Of a stretch of DNA of 64,000 nucleotides, positions 50,526 through 59,755 are shown piece by piece. A model generated the notes under the pieces. It saw only the letters and a program-made list of their open reading frames with translations, did not search any database and was not told the origin of the DNA. The stretch comes from Sphingomonas kyeonggiensis (GTDB taxonomy: Bacteria; Pseudomonadota; Alphaproteobacteria; Sphingomonadales; Sphingomonadaceae), in assembly GCF_014196745.1 (NCBI RefSeq), contig NZ_JACIEH010000003.1:682001-746000 (forward strand). Reading direction: 5' to 3'. The position numbers and the translations under genes are program-made. Each line of letters starts with the position of its first letter. The stretch's first letter is position 1.

Positions 50526-51386
50526 ATGGTTCTCAGGAAACGTTACCCAAGATATGACGCGTTTCTCGATACGCGGAACTGTTCTTCCCGGACGAATTTG
50601 GACCTGACACTTGAGATGCGGATGGGATTTCGTCCCATCAATCCGGCGGGCGGCGCGAATACGGGCACTTACAACGATTATGGCTCGTCCAGCGGCACGC
50701 CGCGCCAGATCGTCAAATGGACCGCGGCGGAATGGAACGCCTGGAAGGCATCCTTCTGCAGCTCGGCCCAGGCTTATTGGGACGCCAAGTTCTGGATCGA
50801 CAACCGCCAGGGCGCCTTCGCGCTCAAGGTCGGCAAGGACGTCTTCATCCCGAACGGCTATTGCCGCTTCAAGCTGATCGGCAGCGACGCCAGCGCTGGC
50901 TTCCATCATCATATCATCGACGTGGTGCGGCTGGCCCCCAGCGAGAACTGGTTCGGCTCGCATTCGACCCTGTACGACAGCAAGGACACCAACCTCGTCC
51001 CCAAGGCCTATGACAGCAAGGGCAAGCCGATCCTGCAGCGGGCGCACGTCCATGAGGTGGGCCATCTGCTCGGGCTGGGGCATGTCGCGATCGGCCAGCG
51101 CGGCTGCCCGGTCACCGGCGATACCAATGCCTCGCCTTGCTACGGCACGTCGGACCAGGACAAGAAATCGGTGATGGGCGGCGGCATGCGGCTCGACACG
51201 ATCCACGGCACAGCCTGGCTGGGCGCGTTCAACGATTTCGTCGCGGCCCAGCCCCAGTCGCCCATCTATGCGCCGGCGCCGGCAAAGAAGCGCGCGCCGC
51301 AAGTGCTGATGCGCCGGGCCTATCCGCGCACCGTCGCCGAGTTCGAAGCCGGCACCCTCGTCACCAAGCTCCTGCCGGGAAGATAA
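50526..51386 (+). CDS. Putative metzincin-type zinc metalloprotease
   Basis: A 286-residue protein of unknown family. The stretch RAHVHEVGHLLGLGHVAIG (motif HEVGHLLGLGH at about 176-186) has the full metzincin zinc site HExxHxxGxxH, and SVMGGGM (about 215-221) could be the Met-turn. There is no signal peptide at the ATG (50526, good GGAG upstream), which is unusual for a metzincin. Several cysteines (in RNCSS, SFCSS, NGYCRF, RGCPV, SPCYG) suggest disulphides. Followed four bases later by a lipoprotein gene. Confidence 0.75.
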   Translation: MVLRKRYPRYDAFLDTRNCSSRTNLDLTLEMRMGFRPINPAGGANTGTYNDYGSSSGTPRQIVKWTAAEWNAWKASFCSSAQAYWDAKFWIDNRQGAFALKVGKDVFIPNGYCRFKLIGSDASAGFHHHIIDVVRLAPSENWFGSHSTLYDSKDTNLVPKAYDSKGKPILQRAHVHEVGHLLGLGHVAIGQRGCPVTGDTNASPCYGTSDQDKKSVMGGGMRLDTIHGTAWLGAFNDFVAAQPQSPIYAPAPAKKRAPQVLMRRAYPRTVAEFEAGTLVTKLLPGR

Positions 51387-51389
51387 GCA

Positions 51390-51779
51390 ATGCTGCATGC
51401 GACGCCTCTGGGACGCTGGCGTTCCTTCCTCACGATCGCCGCGATCGCGGTCGCCGGCTGCTCCGATCGCAGCGCGGCCGAGAACCTCCAGGCGCCCGCC
51501 GCCGCCGAAACCGCCAAGGGAGCTCCGATGGCCGAACAGAAATGCGAGAATGATCCGACCAGCCGCTCGCTGTGCATGATCCGGATGATCCTCGATCATG
51601 TCGCGCAGGACCCGGACCGGGCCGGCGGCGGCATTTCGGAGATCAAGGCCGCGTCCTCGACGTCGTACGAAGTCGCACTGCCCAAGGAAGGGCGGATCGT
51701 CCACCGGACCTACAGCTTCGAGGTGAAGGAAGGCTCGATCCGGATGAACGCGCCCACCGAGCGCGTAGAGAGCTTCTAG
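51390..51779 (+). CDS. Putative lipoprotein
   Basis: A 129-residue protein with an N-terminal signal (RWRSFLTIAAIAVAGCSDRS, lipobox AVAGC, Cys24). The mature part contains KCENDPTSRSLCMIRMILDH and ends in a beta-rich stretch; no family recognised. It begins four bases after the metzincin-like gene, so it is probably co-transcribed and may be that enzyme's partner or inhibitor. That link is inference. Confidence 0.75.
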   Translation: MLHATPLGRWRSFLTIAAIAVAGCSDRSAAENLQAPAAAETAKGAPMAEQKCENDPTSRSLCMIRMILDHVAQDPDRAGGGISEIKAASSTSYEVALPKEGRIVHRTYSFEVKEGSIRMNAPTERVESF

Positions 51780-51847
51780 GGGCCTTCCTGCAGGCGGCTA
51801 TCCGTGGTTAGCTCCGTCTTGTCCCAGAGGATCGGGCGGAGTTTCCA

Positions 51848-52405
51848 ATGTTGCTGACCATAGTGGCCCTGATCGCCGTACAGGACGTGCCGGGCACGGT
51901 GGCGCAGCCCAAACAGGCGGCGGACGGCAAGCAGAGCTGGTCGATCCTCAACGATCCCTGCGCCTCGGCGCGCACCAGGGACGAGATCGTCGTCTGCGGC
52001 CAGGGCGCACCGCCCGATCCGCGCCTGCCCCTGCCCGGCGAGCGCGGCCCGCCCGACCGGCCGATGCCGAGCAATCCGGACGTGACCGGCATCGGCGCGC
52101 TCAACGCCTCGGTCGCCCCCTGCGCGACCCGGTCGGAGGGCTGCACGACGGGCATCAACATCCTCGGCATGGGCACCGCCCTGATCCGCGGTGTGGGCAA
52201 GGTGATCGACCCGAACAGCTGCTGCGAGGAGCCGGGCGAGTCGACCAACCCGATCAAGCTGGTCGGCGACGCGATCGGCGGGGTGGGGCGGGCGTTCAAG
52301 AAGAAGCCCGACAAGACCGGGCGGGTGGCCATCGACCTCGACAATCTCCCGCCGCCCGAACCCACGGGGCTGCGCGACCTGGAGGTCCGTCTCCCGCTGC
52401 CCTGA
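51848..52405 (+). CDS. Hypothetical exported protein, cysteine- and proline-rich
   Basis: A 185-residue protein with a short hydrophobic start (MLLTIVALIAVQDVPG) that may be a signal or anchor. It has the segments DPCASARTRDEIVVCGQ, APCATRSEGCTTGINIL and DPNSCCEEPGEST, with seven cysteines, and a proline-rich end. The ARTRDEIVVCG segment recurs in many sphingomonad exported proteins. Function unknown. Start ATG 51848. Confidence 0.7.
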   Translation: MLLTIVALIAVQDVPGTVAQPKQAADGKQSWSILNDPCASARTRDEIVVCGQGAPPDPRLPLPGERGPPDRPMPSNPDVTGIGALNASVAPCATRSEGCTTGINILGMGTALIRGVGKVIDPNSCCEEPGESTNPIKLVGDAIGGVGRAFKKKPDKTGRVAIDLDNLPPPEPTGLRDLEVRLPLP

Positions 52406-52462
52406 TTGCCATTGGCACCGGTGTCATCTAGCCTTGGGGCAAAGGGATTCGGGAGGGATTGG

Positions 52463-53317
52463 ATGCGCAAGGCTGTTGTCGCCGGACTGGTTCTGGCGCT
52501 TTCGACGGGTGTGGCACAGGCGCAGACCGCGCAGGACCGTCCGCCCGCCATGCCGATCAAGGCCTCGAAGATCATCCTGATCGGCGATTCGACCACCCAG
52601 GTGCTGTCGGGCTGGGGCGGCAGCTTCTGCGCCACCCACGTCACCAGCTTCGCCGCCTGCGTGAACCTCGCGCGGGGCGGACGCAGCACGTACAGCTACC
52701 GGGCCGAGGGCAGCTGGGGCCTGGCGCTGGCCGAGATGAAGACGCCGGGCTTCGTGAAGACGTACGTGCTCATCCAGTTCGGCCACAACGACCAGCCGGG
52801 CAAGCCGGGCCGTTCGACCGACCTCGCCACCGAATTCCCCGCCAATCTGAAGCGCTATGTCGAGGAGGTGCGCGCGGCCGGGGCCGAGCCGATCCTGCTG
52901 ACTCCGCTCACCCGCCGCCAGTTCAGGCAGGGCAGGCTCGACCGCGATCTCGATGCCTGGGCCGATGCGATCCGCAAGGTCGCGGCGGAGATGCAGGTGC
53001 CGCTGGTCGATCTCAACAAGCGCAGCGCCGATGCGGTCGAGGCGCTCGGTCCGTCCCTGTCTAACCGCTTCGCCCAGGTGGCGCAGGCCCGCGAAGTCTC
53101 CGCCGCGGCGCTGGCCGGTACGACGATCGCAAATCCCGCCGCGCCCGCCGCTGCACCGACGCCGCAGAACAATGCCGCGGTCGAGCCGCTCGGCGATGCC
53201 AAGCTGGCCTTCGACTACACGCATCTCGGGCCCGTCGGCGCCGACTTCTTCTCGAAGATGGTGGCCGACGAACTGGCGGTAGCGGTGCCGAAGATGCGGC
53301 CGCTGCTGGTGCCCTAG
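52463..53317 (+). CDS. Secreted SGNH esterase, rhamnogalacturonan acetylesterase-like
   Basis: A 284-residue exported hydrolase. Signal peptide 1-20 (ending GVAQAQ), block I IILIGDSTTQVLSGWGG (nucleophile Ser), block II NLARGGRSTYSYRAEG, block III IQFGHNDQPGKPG, and block V DYTHLGPVGADFFSKM with the Asp/His pair. This order matches rhamnogalacturonan acetylesterases that deacetylate pectin; a different polysaccharide is possible. ATG 52463 follows GGGAGGG. A low-complexity alanine/proline stretch interrupts the domain near residue 225. Confidence 0.88.
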   Translation: MRKAVVAGLVLALSTGVAQAQTAQDRPPAMPIKASKIILIGDSTTQVLSGWGGSFCATHVTSFAACVNLARGGRSTYSYRAEGSWGLALAEMKTPGFVKTYVLIQFGHNDQPGKPGRSTDLATEFPANLKRYVEEVRAAGAEPILLTPLTRRQFRQGRLDRDLDAWADAIRKVAAEMQVPLVDLNKRSADAVEALGPSLSNRFAQVAQAREVSAAALAGTTIANPAAPAAAPTPQNNAAVEPLGDAKLAFDYTHLGPVGADFFSKMVADELAVAVPKMRPLLVP

Positions 53318-53372
53318 ATCTTCAGCTTCCCCGGCCTTCCCCGGGCGGATGGAGACAAGCTGGTCCGAATCG

Positions 53373-53387
53373 GAACAAATAGCGAAC
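53373..53387. promoter_or_regulatory. Candidate LexA (SOS) box
   Basis: GAACAAATAGCGAAC fits exactly the alphaproteobacterial LexA consensus GAAC-N7-GAAC. It lies 72 bases upstream of the HTH protein gene at 53459 and is followed by TCGCTGTCCTACAC. The upstream GDSL gene reads towards it, so the regulated gene should be the one downstream. Confidence 0.75.
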
Positions 53388-53458
53388 AAATCGCTGTCCT
53401 ACACGATCCTCGCGCACGTACATGCTTGCCGGTTGGCGAGTCGAACGAGGAGGAGGAC

Positions 53459-54421
53459 ATGCAGAACCGCACCCCGGTGCCGCGCGAGGCGCGGCCGCCC
53501 CTGCCGGACTTCACGCCGGTACCGCGCAAGTTCCGGCACGATGGCTGGACGCCCGAGCGGCAACGGGCGTTCATCGAGGCGCTGGCCGATACCGGACCGG
53601 TGACCAGGGCCGCCGGCATGGTCAACATCGCCCAGGCCAATTGCTATGCGCTGCGCCGCGCGCCCGGTGCGGAGAGCTTTCGCCGTGCCTGGGAAGCCGC
53701 GCTCGACTTCGGTGTGCAGCGGTTGCGCGACATCGCCTTCGAGCGGGCGATCGAAGGGCAGCTGATCCCGGTTTTCGCCGGCGGCAAGCTGATGGGATAT
53801 CGGCGCAAGCACAATGACGCGCTGCTGATGTTCCTGCTGCGCCAATATGGCCAGGATGCCGAGGGGCGGCGCACCGTGGTCAATTATGTCAGCACGCGCG
53901 CGACCGCGGGTGCGGTGGCCGGCGGCGACGGGGCCGCTGCAGGGGCGGAGGCTTCGGCGACGACGATCCGCACGGTGATCAGCGGCGGCGATGCGGGCGA
54001 CCGGGCGACGCGCGACGATGCGCTTGCCGACACGCTGGACGGCTTTGCCGGGGTGGCGCTCGATGCCGAGGCGCATATCGCGATCGCGGCGGCGCTGGAG
54101 GCCTGTGCCGCCCGGCGCCGCGCGGACGATGCTGCGATCGACCGGGGCGGCGATGCGGCGGCCGATGCGCTGGAGGAGGATCCGGCCATCGACTTCGTCC
54201 GGCTGCCGAAGGACGGGTTCGTTTATCGTGGCGCGCTGGTCGCGGGGCACGAGATGGACGAGGAGGCGCCGCTGTTCGCGGACGAGGCGCCGTGGAGCCT
54301 GGCTGGCGCGGAGATGCCCGAGGAATGGGCGCGGCTCGCCGATGCGCGGGAGGGCACGCCGGTCGCGGCGGTCAAGCGGCCGAAGCGCAAGCCGGGATGG
54401 AAGCCGAAGGAGAAGCGCTAG
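53459..54421 (+). CDS. Terminase-small-subunit-like HTH protein, SOS-box preceded
   Basis: A 320-residue protein. Residues about 20-60 form a helix-turn-helix like that of phage small terminases (WTPERQRAFIEALADTGPVT then ARAAG-like RAAGMVNIAQANCYALRRAPG). Residues 60-120 continue helical (ALDFGVQRLRDIAFERAI and HNDALLMFLLRQYG); after 130 the sequence is alanine-rich and low complexity, then an acidic region and a basic end (KRPKRKPGWKPKEKR). No phage genes are nearby. GAGGAGGAGG precedes the ATG. DNA binding is likely; function unknown. Confidence 0.7.
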   Translation: MQNRTPVPREARPPLPDFTPVPRKFRHDGWTPERQRAFIEALADTGPVTRAAGMVNIAQANCYALRRAPGAESFRRAWEAALDFGVQRLRDIAFERAIEGQLIPVFAGGKLMGYRRKHNDALLMFLLRQYGQDAEGRRTVVNYVSTRATAGAVAGGDGAAAGAEASATTIRTVISGGDAGDRATRDDALADTLDGFAGVALDAEAHIAIAAALEACAARRRADDAAIDRGGDAAADALEEDPAIDFVRLPKDGFVYRGALVAGHEMDEEAPLFADEAPWSLAGAEMPEEWARLADAREGTPVAAVKRPKRKPGWKPKEKR

Positions 54422-54459
54422 CGTGGCTGCCCCGGCCCGTCAGGGGCCGGGGCGGCGAC

Positions 54460-57132
54460 TTAGCCGCTATTCCGCAGCGCGGTCGCGATCGCGTTGATCG
54501 ACAGCAGGATGCCCTCGCCGATCCGGGGATCGTCCTCGCCGGCGCGGTGGCGCTTGAGCAGCTCGATCTGGAGCAGGTTGAGTGGCTCGATATAGGGCAG
54601 GCGCAGGCGGATCGACGTCTCCAGTGCGGCATGCTTCTCGAGCAGCCGGGTCTGGCGGGTCGCCTGGAGCAGACCGTCATGCGTCTTCTGCCAGCCGGTG
54701 CGGATCTCGCCGAAGATCTTGTCCCGCAGCGCCTCGTCCTCGACCAGCGCGGCATAATGCGCCGCGATCTCCATGTCGGACTTGGCCAGCACCTGTTCCA
54801 TGTTGGCCAGCGTCGAGGCGAAGAGCGGCCAGGCCGTCGCCATCTCGCGCAGCAGGCCCTTGTCCTCGAACTGCTCGATCGCCTGGCCGACGCCGTACCA
54901 GCCCGGCAGCATGATGCGCGCCTGCGCCCAGCTGAACACCCAGGGGATGGCACGAAGGTCCTCGATCGCGTCGCTCTTCTTGCGGCTGGCCGGGCGCGAG
55001 CCGATCTTGAGGCCGGCGATCTCGGCGATCGGCGTCGCCTGGCGGAAGAAGGTCGTGAAGCCCTCGGTCTCGTAGACCAGGCCGCGATAGGCCTTGAACG
55101 CCGTGTCGGAGAGCTGGTCCATCGCCGCGGCGAAGCGCGTCGCATCGGCCTTGTTGAGCTTCTCGGGCTCGAGGCTGGCGAGCAGGGTGGCCGATGCCAT
55201 CGCTTCCAGGTTGGTCCGCGCGCTTTCCAGCGTGCCGTACTTCGCCGCGATGATCTCGCCCTGCTCGGTCACCCGGATGCGGCCCTGCACCGTGCCCTTG
55301 GGCTGGGCGAGGATCGCCGCGAAGGACGAGCCGCCGCCGCGGCCCACCGCGCCGCCGCGGCCGTGGAACAGCTGCATGCCGAGGCCCGCCTTCTCGAACA
55401 CCGGCTCGAGCGCGGTCGAGCCGCGCGACAGCTGCCAGGTCGAGGTGAGGTAGCCGCCGTCCTTGTTCGAATCGGAATAGCCGATCATCACTTCCTGGTG
55501 GCCGCGCTTCGCCGCGATCGCCGCGACTTCGGGCAGGCCGAGCCACGCTTCCATGATCGCCGGGGCGCCTTCGAGATCGCCGATCGTCTCGAACAGCGGG
55601 ATCGCCATGATGTGCGCCTGGGCCTCGTCGCCGGGGATGTAGAGGCCGGCTTCCTTGAGCAGGATATGGACCTCGAGCAGGTCGGACACCGACTGGGCCA
55701 TCGAGACGATGTAGTGGGTGATGCACTGGCGGCCGTACTTGGCGTGCGCCTGCGCCGCCGCGCGGACGATGGCGAGCTCGGAGGCGGTCTCCTCCGAATA
55801 TTCGGCATAGGGGCTGGTCAGCGGGCGGGCATTGGCCAGCTCCTTGCGGAGCAGCGCGACACGCTCGTCCTCGGCCAGCGCGGCATAATTGTCGGTGACG
55901 CCGCCGGCCTTGAGCAGCTCGGCGATCACCCGCTCGTGCACGGCGCTGTTCTGGCGCATGTCGAGCGTGGCGAGGTGGAAACCGAAGGTCTCGACCGCGC
56001 GGATCAGCCGGCCGAGCGCGCCGCCGGTCGCCAGCGGGCCGGCGCCTTCCTCGGCGAGCGCGCGGGCGATCGTCACCAGCTCCTCGCGGAAATCGGCGGG
56101 CGTCGCATAGGGCTCGGCGGCGATCGCGGCGGGGCGGGGCGGCGCCTTGCCGGTCAGCTTCTCGTGCGTGGCCGAGAGGCGCGCATAGACGCCGGTGATC
56201 GCGCGGCGATAGGGCTCGTCGGCGCGGCTCTTCGCCTCGTCATGGCTGGCCTCGGCGAGCTTGAGCAGCGCCTCGCTCACCTGGACGTGCTCGGTCGAGA
56301 TCGACAGCTCGGCGCCCAGCGCGTGGACCGCGTCGAGATAATAGCCGAGCACCGCCTCGGCGGCGCGGGCGAGCGCGAACTGCATCGAATCGGCAGTGAC
56401 GAAGGGATTGCCGTCGCGGTCGCCGCCGATCCAGCTGCCGGGGCGCAGGAACGAGGGCGTGCGGTTGCCCAGCGCGCGGTCCCAGCGCGCATAGAGCGCG
56501 GGCAGCACGGGCAGGAAGATGTCGCGGAGATAGGAGAGCGCGGTCTCGACTTCGTCGGCGACGCCCAGCTTCTCGCGGCGCAGCACCCGGGTCTGCCACA
56601 GCAGCGCGATCTGGCGGAGGATCGCCTCCTCGACCTGGTCGCCATCCTCGGTCTCGGCGACGCCCCGGTCGCGCAGCAGCATCAGCTCGGCGATCCGGTT
56701 CTTGTGGTCGATCATCGACTTGCGGCGCACTTCGGTCGGATGCGCGGTGAGCACCGGGGCGACCAGCGCCTGATCGAGCAGCGCCATCACCGCGTCGCGG
56801 CCGATGCCTTCGCCTTCCAGGCGCTTGAGCGCCGAGGCGATGTCGGCATCCTTCTCGGTCGCGACGCCCTGGCGGTCCTCGGCCAGGTTGGCGAGCATCG
56901 AGAAGAGCATGAAGCCGCGGGTGAAATCGAGCGTCTCGTCCAGGCTCAGCCGGTCGAGCCCGCGATCCACCGCGCCGGCACCGGCGACGCCGCGCGCGCG
57001 ATCGACGGAGGTGGAGCGGATATACTCGATGCGCTTGAACAGCTCCTCGCCGCCATAGGCACGGATCACGTTGCCGAGGAGCCGACCGAGGAAGCGAACA
57101 TCCTCGTTATTTGCGATTGCGAGGCTAGCCAT
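54460..57132 (-). CDS. ppc: Phosphoenolpyruvate carboxylase
   Basis: Carboxylates PEP to oxaloacetate to refill the TCA cycle. The 890-residue product has the catalytic VLTAHPTEVRRKS (His), the GGDRDGNPFVTAD segment, the VMIGYSDSNKDGGYL motif, the mobile loop LFHGRGGAVGRGGGSSF and the C-terminal allosteric end LRNSG (QNTG-like). Length is standard. No neighbour is on the same transcript. Confidence 0.97.
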   Translation of the reverse strand: MASLAIANNEDVRFLGRLLGNVIRAYGGEELFKRIEYIRSTSVDRARGVAGAGAVDRGLDRLSLDETLDFTRGFMLFSMLANLAEDRQGVATEKDADIASALKRLEGEGIGRDAVMALLDQALVAPVLTAHPTEVRRKSMIDHKNRIAELMLLRDRGVAETEDGDQVEEAILRQIALLWQTRVLRREKLGVADEVETALSYLRDIFLPVLPALYARWDRALGNRTPSFLRPGSWIGGDRDGNPFVTADSMQFALARAAEAVLGYYLDAVHALGAELSISTEHVQVSEALLKLAEASHDEAKSRADEPYRRAITGVYARLSATHEKLTGKAPPRPAAIAAEPYATPADFREELVTIARALAEEGAGPLATGGALGRLIRAVETFGFHLATLDMRQNSAVHERVIAELLKAGGVTDNYAALAEDERVALLRKELANARPLTSPYAEYSEETASELAIVRAAAQAHAKYGRQCITHYIVSMAQSVSDLLEVHILLKEAGLYIPGDEAQAHIMAIPLFETIGDLEGAPAIMEAWLGLPEVAAIAAKRGHQEVMIGYSDSNKDGGYLTSTWQLSRGSTALEPVFEKAGLGMQLFHGRGGAVGRGGGSSFAAILAQPKGTVQGRIRVTEQGEIIAAKYGTLESARTNLEAMASATLLASLEPEKLNKADATRFAAAMDQLSDTAFKAYRGLVYETEGFTTFFRQATPIAEIAGLKIGSRPASRKKSDAIEDLRAIPWVFSWAQARIMLPGWYGVGQAIEQFEDKGLLREMATAWPLFASTLANMEQVLAKSDMEIAAHYAALVEDEALRDKIFGEIRTGWQKTHDGLLQATRQTRLLEKHAALETSIRLRLPYIEPLNLLQIELLKRHRAGEDDPRIGEGILLSINAIATALRNSG

Positions 57133-57236
57133 GAGGCGCGTTGCTGCACTGCGAAACGTAACGGGGTCAACGGCAAAGCGCCTGGGCCCCGGTTTAGTTT
57201 CGCTTTAGGCCGCAAAGGTCTGAGGAATCGGTGCCC

Positions 57237-58247
57237 TCAGCGCGCGAAGACGCTGGCGTCTTCCATCCAGTCCGCCACGCCCGGCTCGTTCTCGATCAGC
57301 ACGTCCGGATTCTGGGTCGGCGGCGCGAGATCGGGGCCGAGGCCGAGCGAATCGGGGATCACCACCATGGTGGTGCCCGGCCCGACCACGCCGGCGAGCG
57401 CGCGGCGGAACGGGTCGCTGCCCTGGAAGCGGCCCGTATCGGGGGCGGCGTAGCTGGCGGCGGCGCTGCTCTCGCCCGGCAGCGTCATGCGTTTCCAGCG
57501 ATAGTCGCCGCCCACCACGTCCTGCAGCACATAGGCCTGGGTGCGCTCGATCACGCCGTCGAACGCCACCGGTGCCGATCCGATCTCGACGCCGTTGCGC
57601 AGCACCACCATCCGCCGGTCCGCGCCGCTGACCACGATCGAGACCGGGCCCGTTGCCGAAAGCTCGGGCCGCCACACCGCCGGGCCGGCGGGGAAGGCGG
57701 GGCCGGTCGGCTTGGCGCCGATGCGCAGCGCCGGCTCCTGATTGGTGACGATCACCGTCATGCCGAGATTGGTCTCGTCGAACAGCAGCCGGGCGAATTC
57801 ATGCGGCAGGCGGATGCAGCCATGCGAGGCGGGATAGCCGGGCAGGCTCCCGGCATGGAGCGCGATGCCGTACCAGGTCAGCCGCTGCATGAAGGGCATC
57901 GGCGCGTTCGAATATTTGCTCGAGCGGTGCCACTTCGCCTTTTGCAGGATCGTGAACACGCCGGTGGGGGTGCGGTGCCCGGCCTTGCCGGTCGAGATGG
58001 TGGAGACCGCGATCGGCACGCCGTTGCGGTAGGCGACGACACGCTGGGTGGCGATGTTGACCACCACCAGCATTGGCCCGCGCGGGGCGATCTCGGGCAC
58101 CCAGATATATTGACCGGGCCTCAGCCGCGCGACCGAATCCATCACCGTGCCGGCATTGATCGGCTGCATCTGCGCCGTGCCGGCGGTCGCCAGCAGCCCG
58201 CAGGCGGCGGCGAGGGCAAGCGCGCGGATTCGCGTCGATCGGAACAA
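57237..58247 (-). CDS. L,D-transpeptidase (YkuD domain)
   Basis: A 336-residue exported enzyme that cross-links peptidoglycan or attaches proteins to it. Signal peptide 1-25 (ending AGTAQ). The YkuD domain (about 55-170) has the catalytic HAGSLPGYPASHGCIRLP, with Cys and two His. The C-terminal part (180-336) is beta-rich and contains a second, incomplete repeat of the first strands (VSIVVSGADRRMVVLRNGVEIG) without the catalytic motif. Start ATG 58247. Confidence 0.93.
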   Translation of the reverse strand: MFRSTRIRALALAAACGLLATAGTAQMQPINAGTVMDSVARLRPGQYIWVPEIAPRGPMLVVVNIATQRVVAYRNGVPIAVSTISTGKAGHRTPTGVFTILQKAKWHRSSKYSNAPMPFMQRLTWYGIALHAGSLPGYPASHGCIRLPHEFARLLFDETNLGMTVIVTNQEPALRIGAKPTGPAFPAGPAVWRPELSATGPVSIVVSGADRRMVVLRNGVEIGSAPVAFDGVIERTQAYVLQDVVGGDYRWKRMTLPGESSAAASYAAPDTGRFQGSDPFRRALAGVVGPGTTMVVIPDSLGLGPDLAPPTQNPDVLIENEPGVADWMEDASVFAR

Positions 58248-58347
58248 GACTCAACCCCCGGAACTGACGTCATGACATCGTATCAGCGTGGGGGCGTAAC
58301 CGAAACGGGCGGTTGCAGGAAAGCTGTTAGTCCCTAGCTTGGAGGCC

Positions 58348-59196
58348 ATGAGTCCCGCTGACGGTATCGCGAAACGGCTCCGGGGAGCGCTGATCGGCCA
58401 GGTGCGCGCCGTGTTCAACGATCAGGCGCGGGGCGAGAAGCCGGTCCAGCGCAAGCCGGACGAGAGCCTGTTCGGCCCGAAATCGGTGGTGTGGCGGGTG
58501 CACGGCGACGTCACCACGATGATGGTCGGTGGAGTGACCGCATTGCTCCTCCAGATGCTCCACCCGGCGGTGCTGGCGGGCGTATGGGACCATTCCACCT
58601 TCCGCGGCGACATGCTCGGCCGGTTACGCCGCACCGCCCGCTTCATCGCAGTGACCACCTATGGCTCGGCGGCCGAGGCGCAGGAGATCATCGACAAGGT
58701 GCGCGACGTGCACACCCGCGTGAAGGGCGTGCTGCCGGACGGCACGCCCTATGCCGCCGACGATCCGCATCTGCTCGCCTGGGTGCACGTCACTGAGGCG
58801 GTGAGCTTCCTCGATGCCTGGATCCGCTATGCCGAACCGGACATGAGCCTGGCCGACCAGGACAGCTATTTCGCCGATTTTGCCCGTATCGCCGAGGCGC
58901 TGGGCACGGTGGACGTGCCGCGCAGCCGCGCCGAGGCGAATGCCCTGATCGCCCGGATGCGCCCCGAGCTGGTCGTCGATGCGCGGACCCGCGAAGTCGC
59001 CCGCATGGTGCTCGATCAGCCGGCGCCGAGCGTCGCGGTGAAGCCTTTCCAGGCGCTCACCTTCGGCGCAGCGGTGGATCTGCTGCCCGGCTGGGCGCGG
59101 ACGATGCACGGGCTCTCGGGCGCCGGTCTCGCTACCCCCGCGGTGCGTATCGGCACGCGCGGCGTGGCGAGCACGCTGCGCTGGGCGTTCCGTTAG
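58348..59196 (+). CDS. Oxygenase MpaB family protein (DUF2236)
   Basis: A 282-residue protein of the MpaB/latex-clearing family. Signatures are VVWRVHGDVTTMMVGGVTAL, LLQMLHPAVLAGVWDHSTF, the heme-ligand-type RTARFIAVTTYG and WVHVTEAVSFLDAWIRY. Members are thought to be heme or copper oxygenases acting on lipids or polyisoprenoids. ATG 58348 is chosen; an in-frame TTG at 58339 is less likely. Its TAG overlaps the TAA of the convergent RlpA gene. Confidence 0.88.
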   Translation: MSPADGIAKRLRGALIGQVRAVFNDQARGEKPVQRKPDESLFGPKSVVWRVHGDVTTMMVGGVTALLLQMLHPAVLAGVWDHSTFRGDMLGRLRRTARFIAVTTYGSAAEAQEIIDKVRDVHTRVKGVLPDGTPYAADDPHLLAWVHVTEAVSFLDAWIRYAEPDMSLADQDSYFADFARIAEALGTVDVPRSRAEANALIARMRPELVVDARTREVARMVLDQPAPSVAVKPFQALTFGAAVDLLPGWARTMHGLSGAGLATPAVRIGTRGVASTLRWAFR

Positions 59197-59627
59197 TCTT
59201 CGCTGGTCTCGGGACTGGTCCGCGGCGTTTCGTCTTCCGCCAGCGCGATGGAGACGGTGCCCCGGCCCCGACGGGCAAGCCCGATTTCCTTCGCGGCGGC
59301 GCGGGAGACGTCGATCAGCCGGCCCCTGCCCCAGGGGCCGCGGTCGTTGATCCGCACGATCACGCTGCGCCCGGTCTCGACATCGGTGACGCGCACGCGC
59401 GTGCCGAAGGGCAGGCTGCGATGGGCGGCGGTGAAGTCGCTGGGGTCATAGGCTTCGCCGCTGGCGGTGCGCTTGCCGGCGAAACGGTCGGCATAATAGC
59501 TGGCCTCGCCCGTGGCGATCGCGGCTTCGGGTGCCAGGCCGGGGGCATTGGCATGGGAGATCGCGCAGGGCGAAAGCAGCATTGCCACAACGGCAAATGC
59601 CATCCCTCGCTCGAACCTTGCCCCCAT
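59193..59627 (-). CDS. rlpA: RlpA-like septal ring lytic transglycosylase
   Basis: A 144-residue exported protein consisting of a signal (about 1-26, FERGMAFAVVAMLLSPCAI) and a double-psi beta-barrel: GEASYYADRFAGKRTASGEA, AHRSLPFGTRVRVTDVETG, VIVRINDRGPWGRGRLIDVS, with the catalytic Asp in NDRGPW. No SPOR domain follows, so it is the short form. It trims denuded glycan strands at the septum. Start ATG 59627. Confidence 0.9.
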   Translation of the reverse strand: MGARFERGMAFAVVAMLLSPCAISHANAPGLAPEAAIATGEASYYADRFAGKRTASGEAYDPSDFTAAHRSLPFGTRVRVTDVETGRSVIVRINDRGPWGRGRLIDVSRAAAKEIGLARRGRGTVSIALAEDETPRTSPETSED

Positions 59628-59755
59628 TACATGCGCCTTGCAGTTGTCCCCGGGGCGGGCCTGCCGCCGATCGGTGAACAAATCCACACCGGCGGGCCGA
59701 TAGTGCGTCATGCCGTGGCGGTGCGGCGACGAACCGCACCGCCATCGCGCCCGTC

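Noticed and set aside
54292..57453. A 1053-codon open frame opposite ppc
   Set aside because: It mirrors the ppc codon pattern in very GC-rich DNA; the protein is rich in Arg, His, Gly, Ala without any domain. ppc is certain on the other strand.
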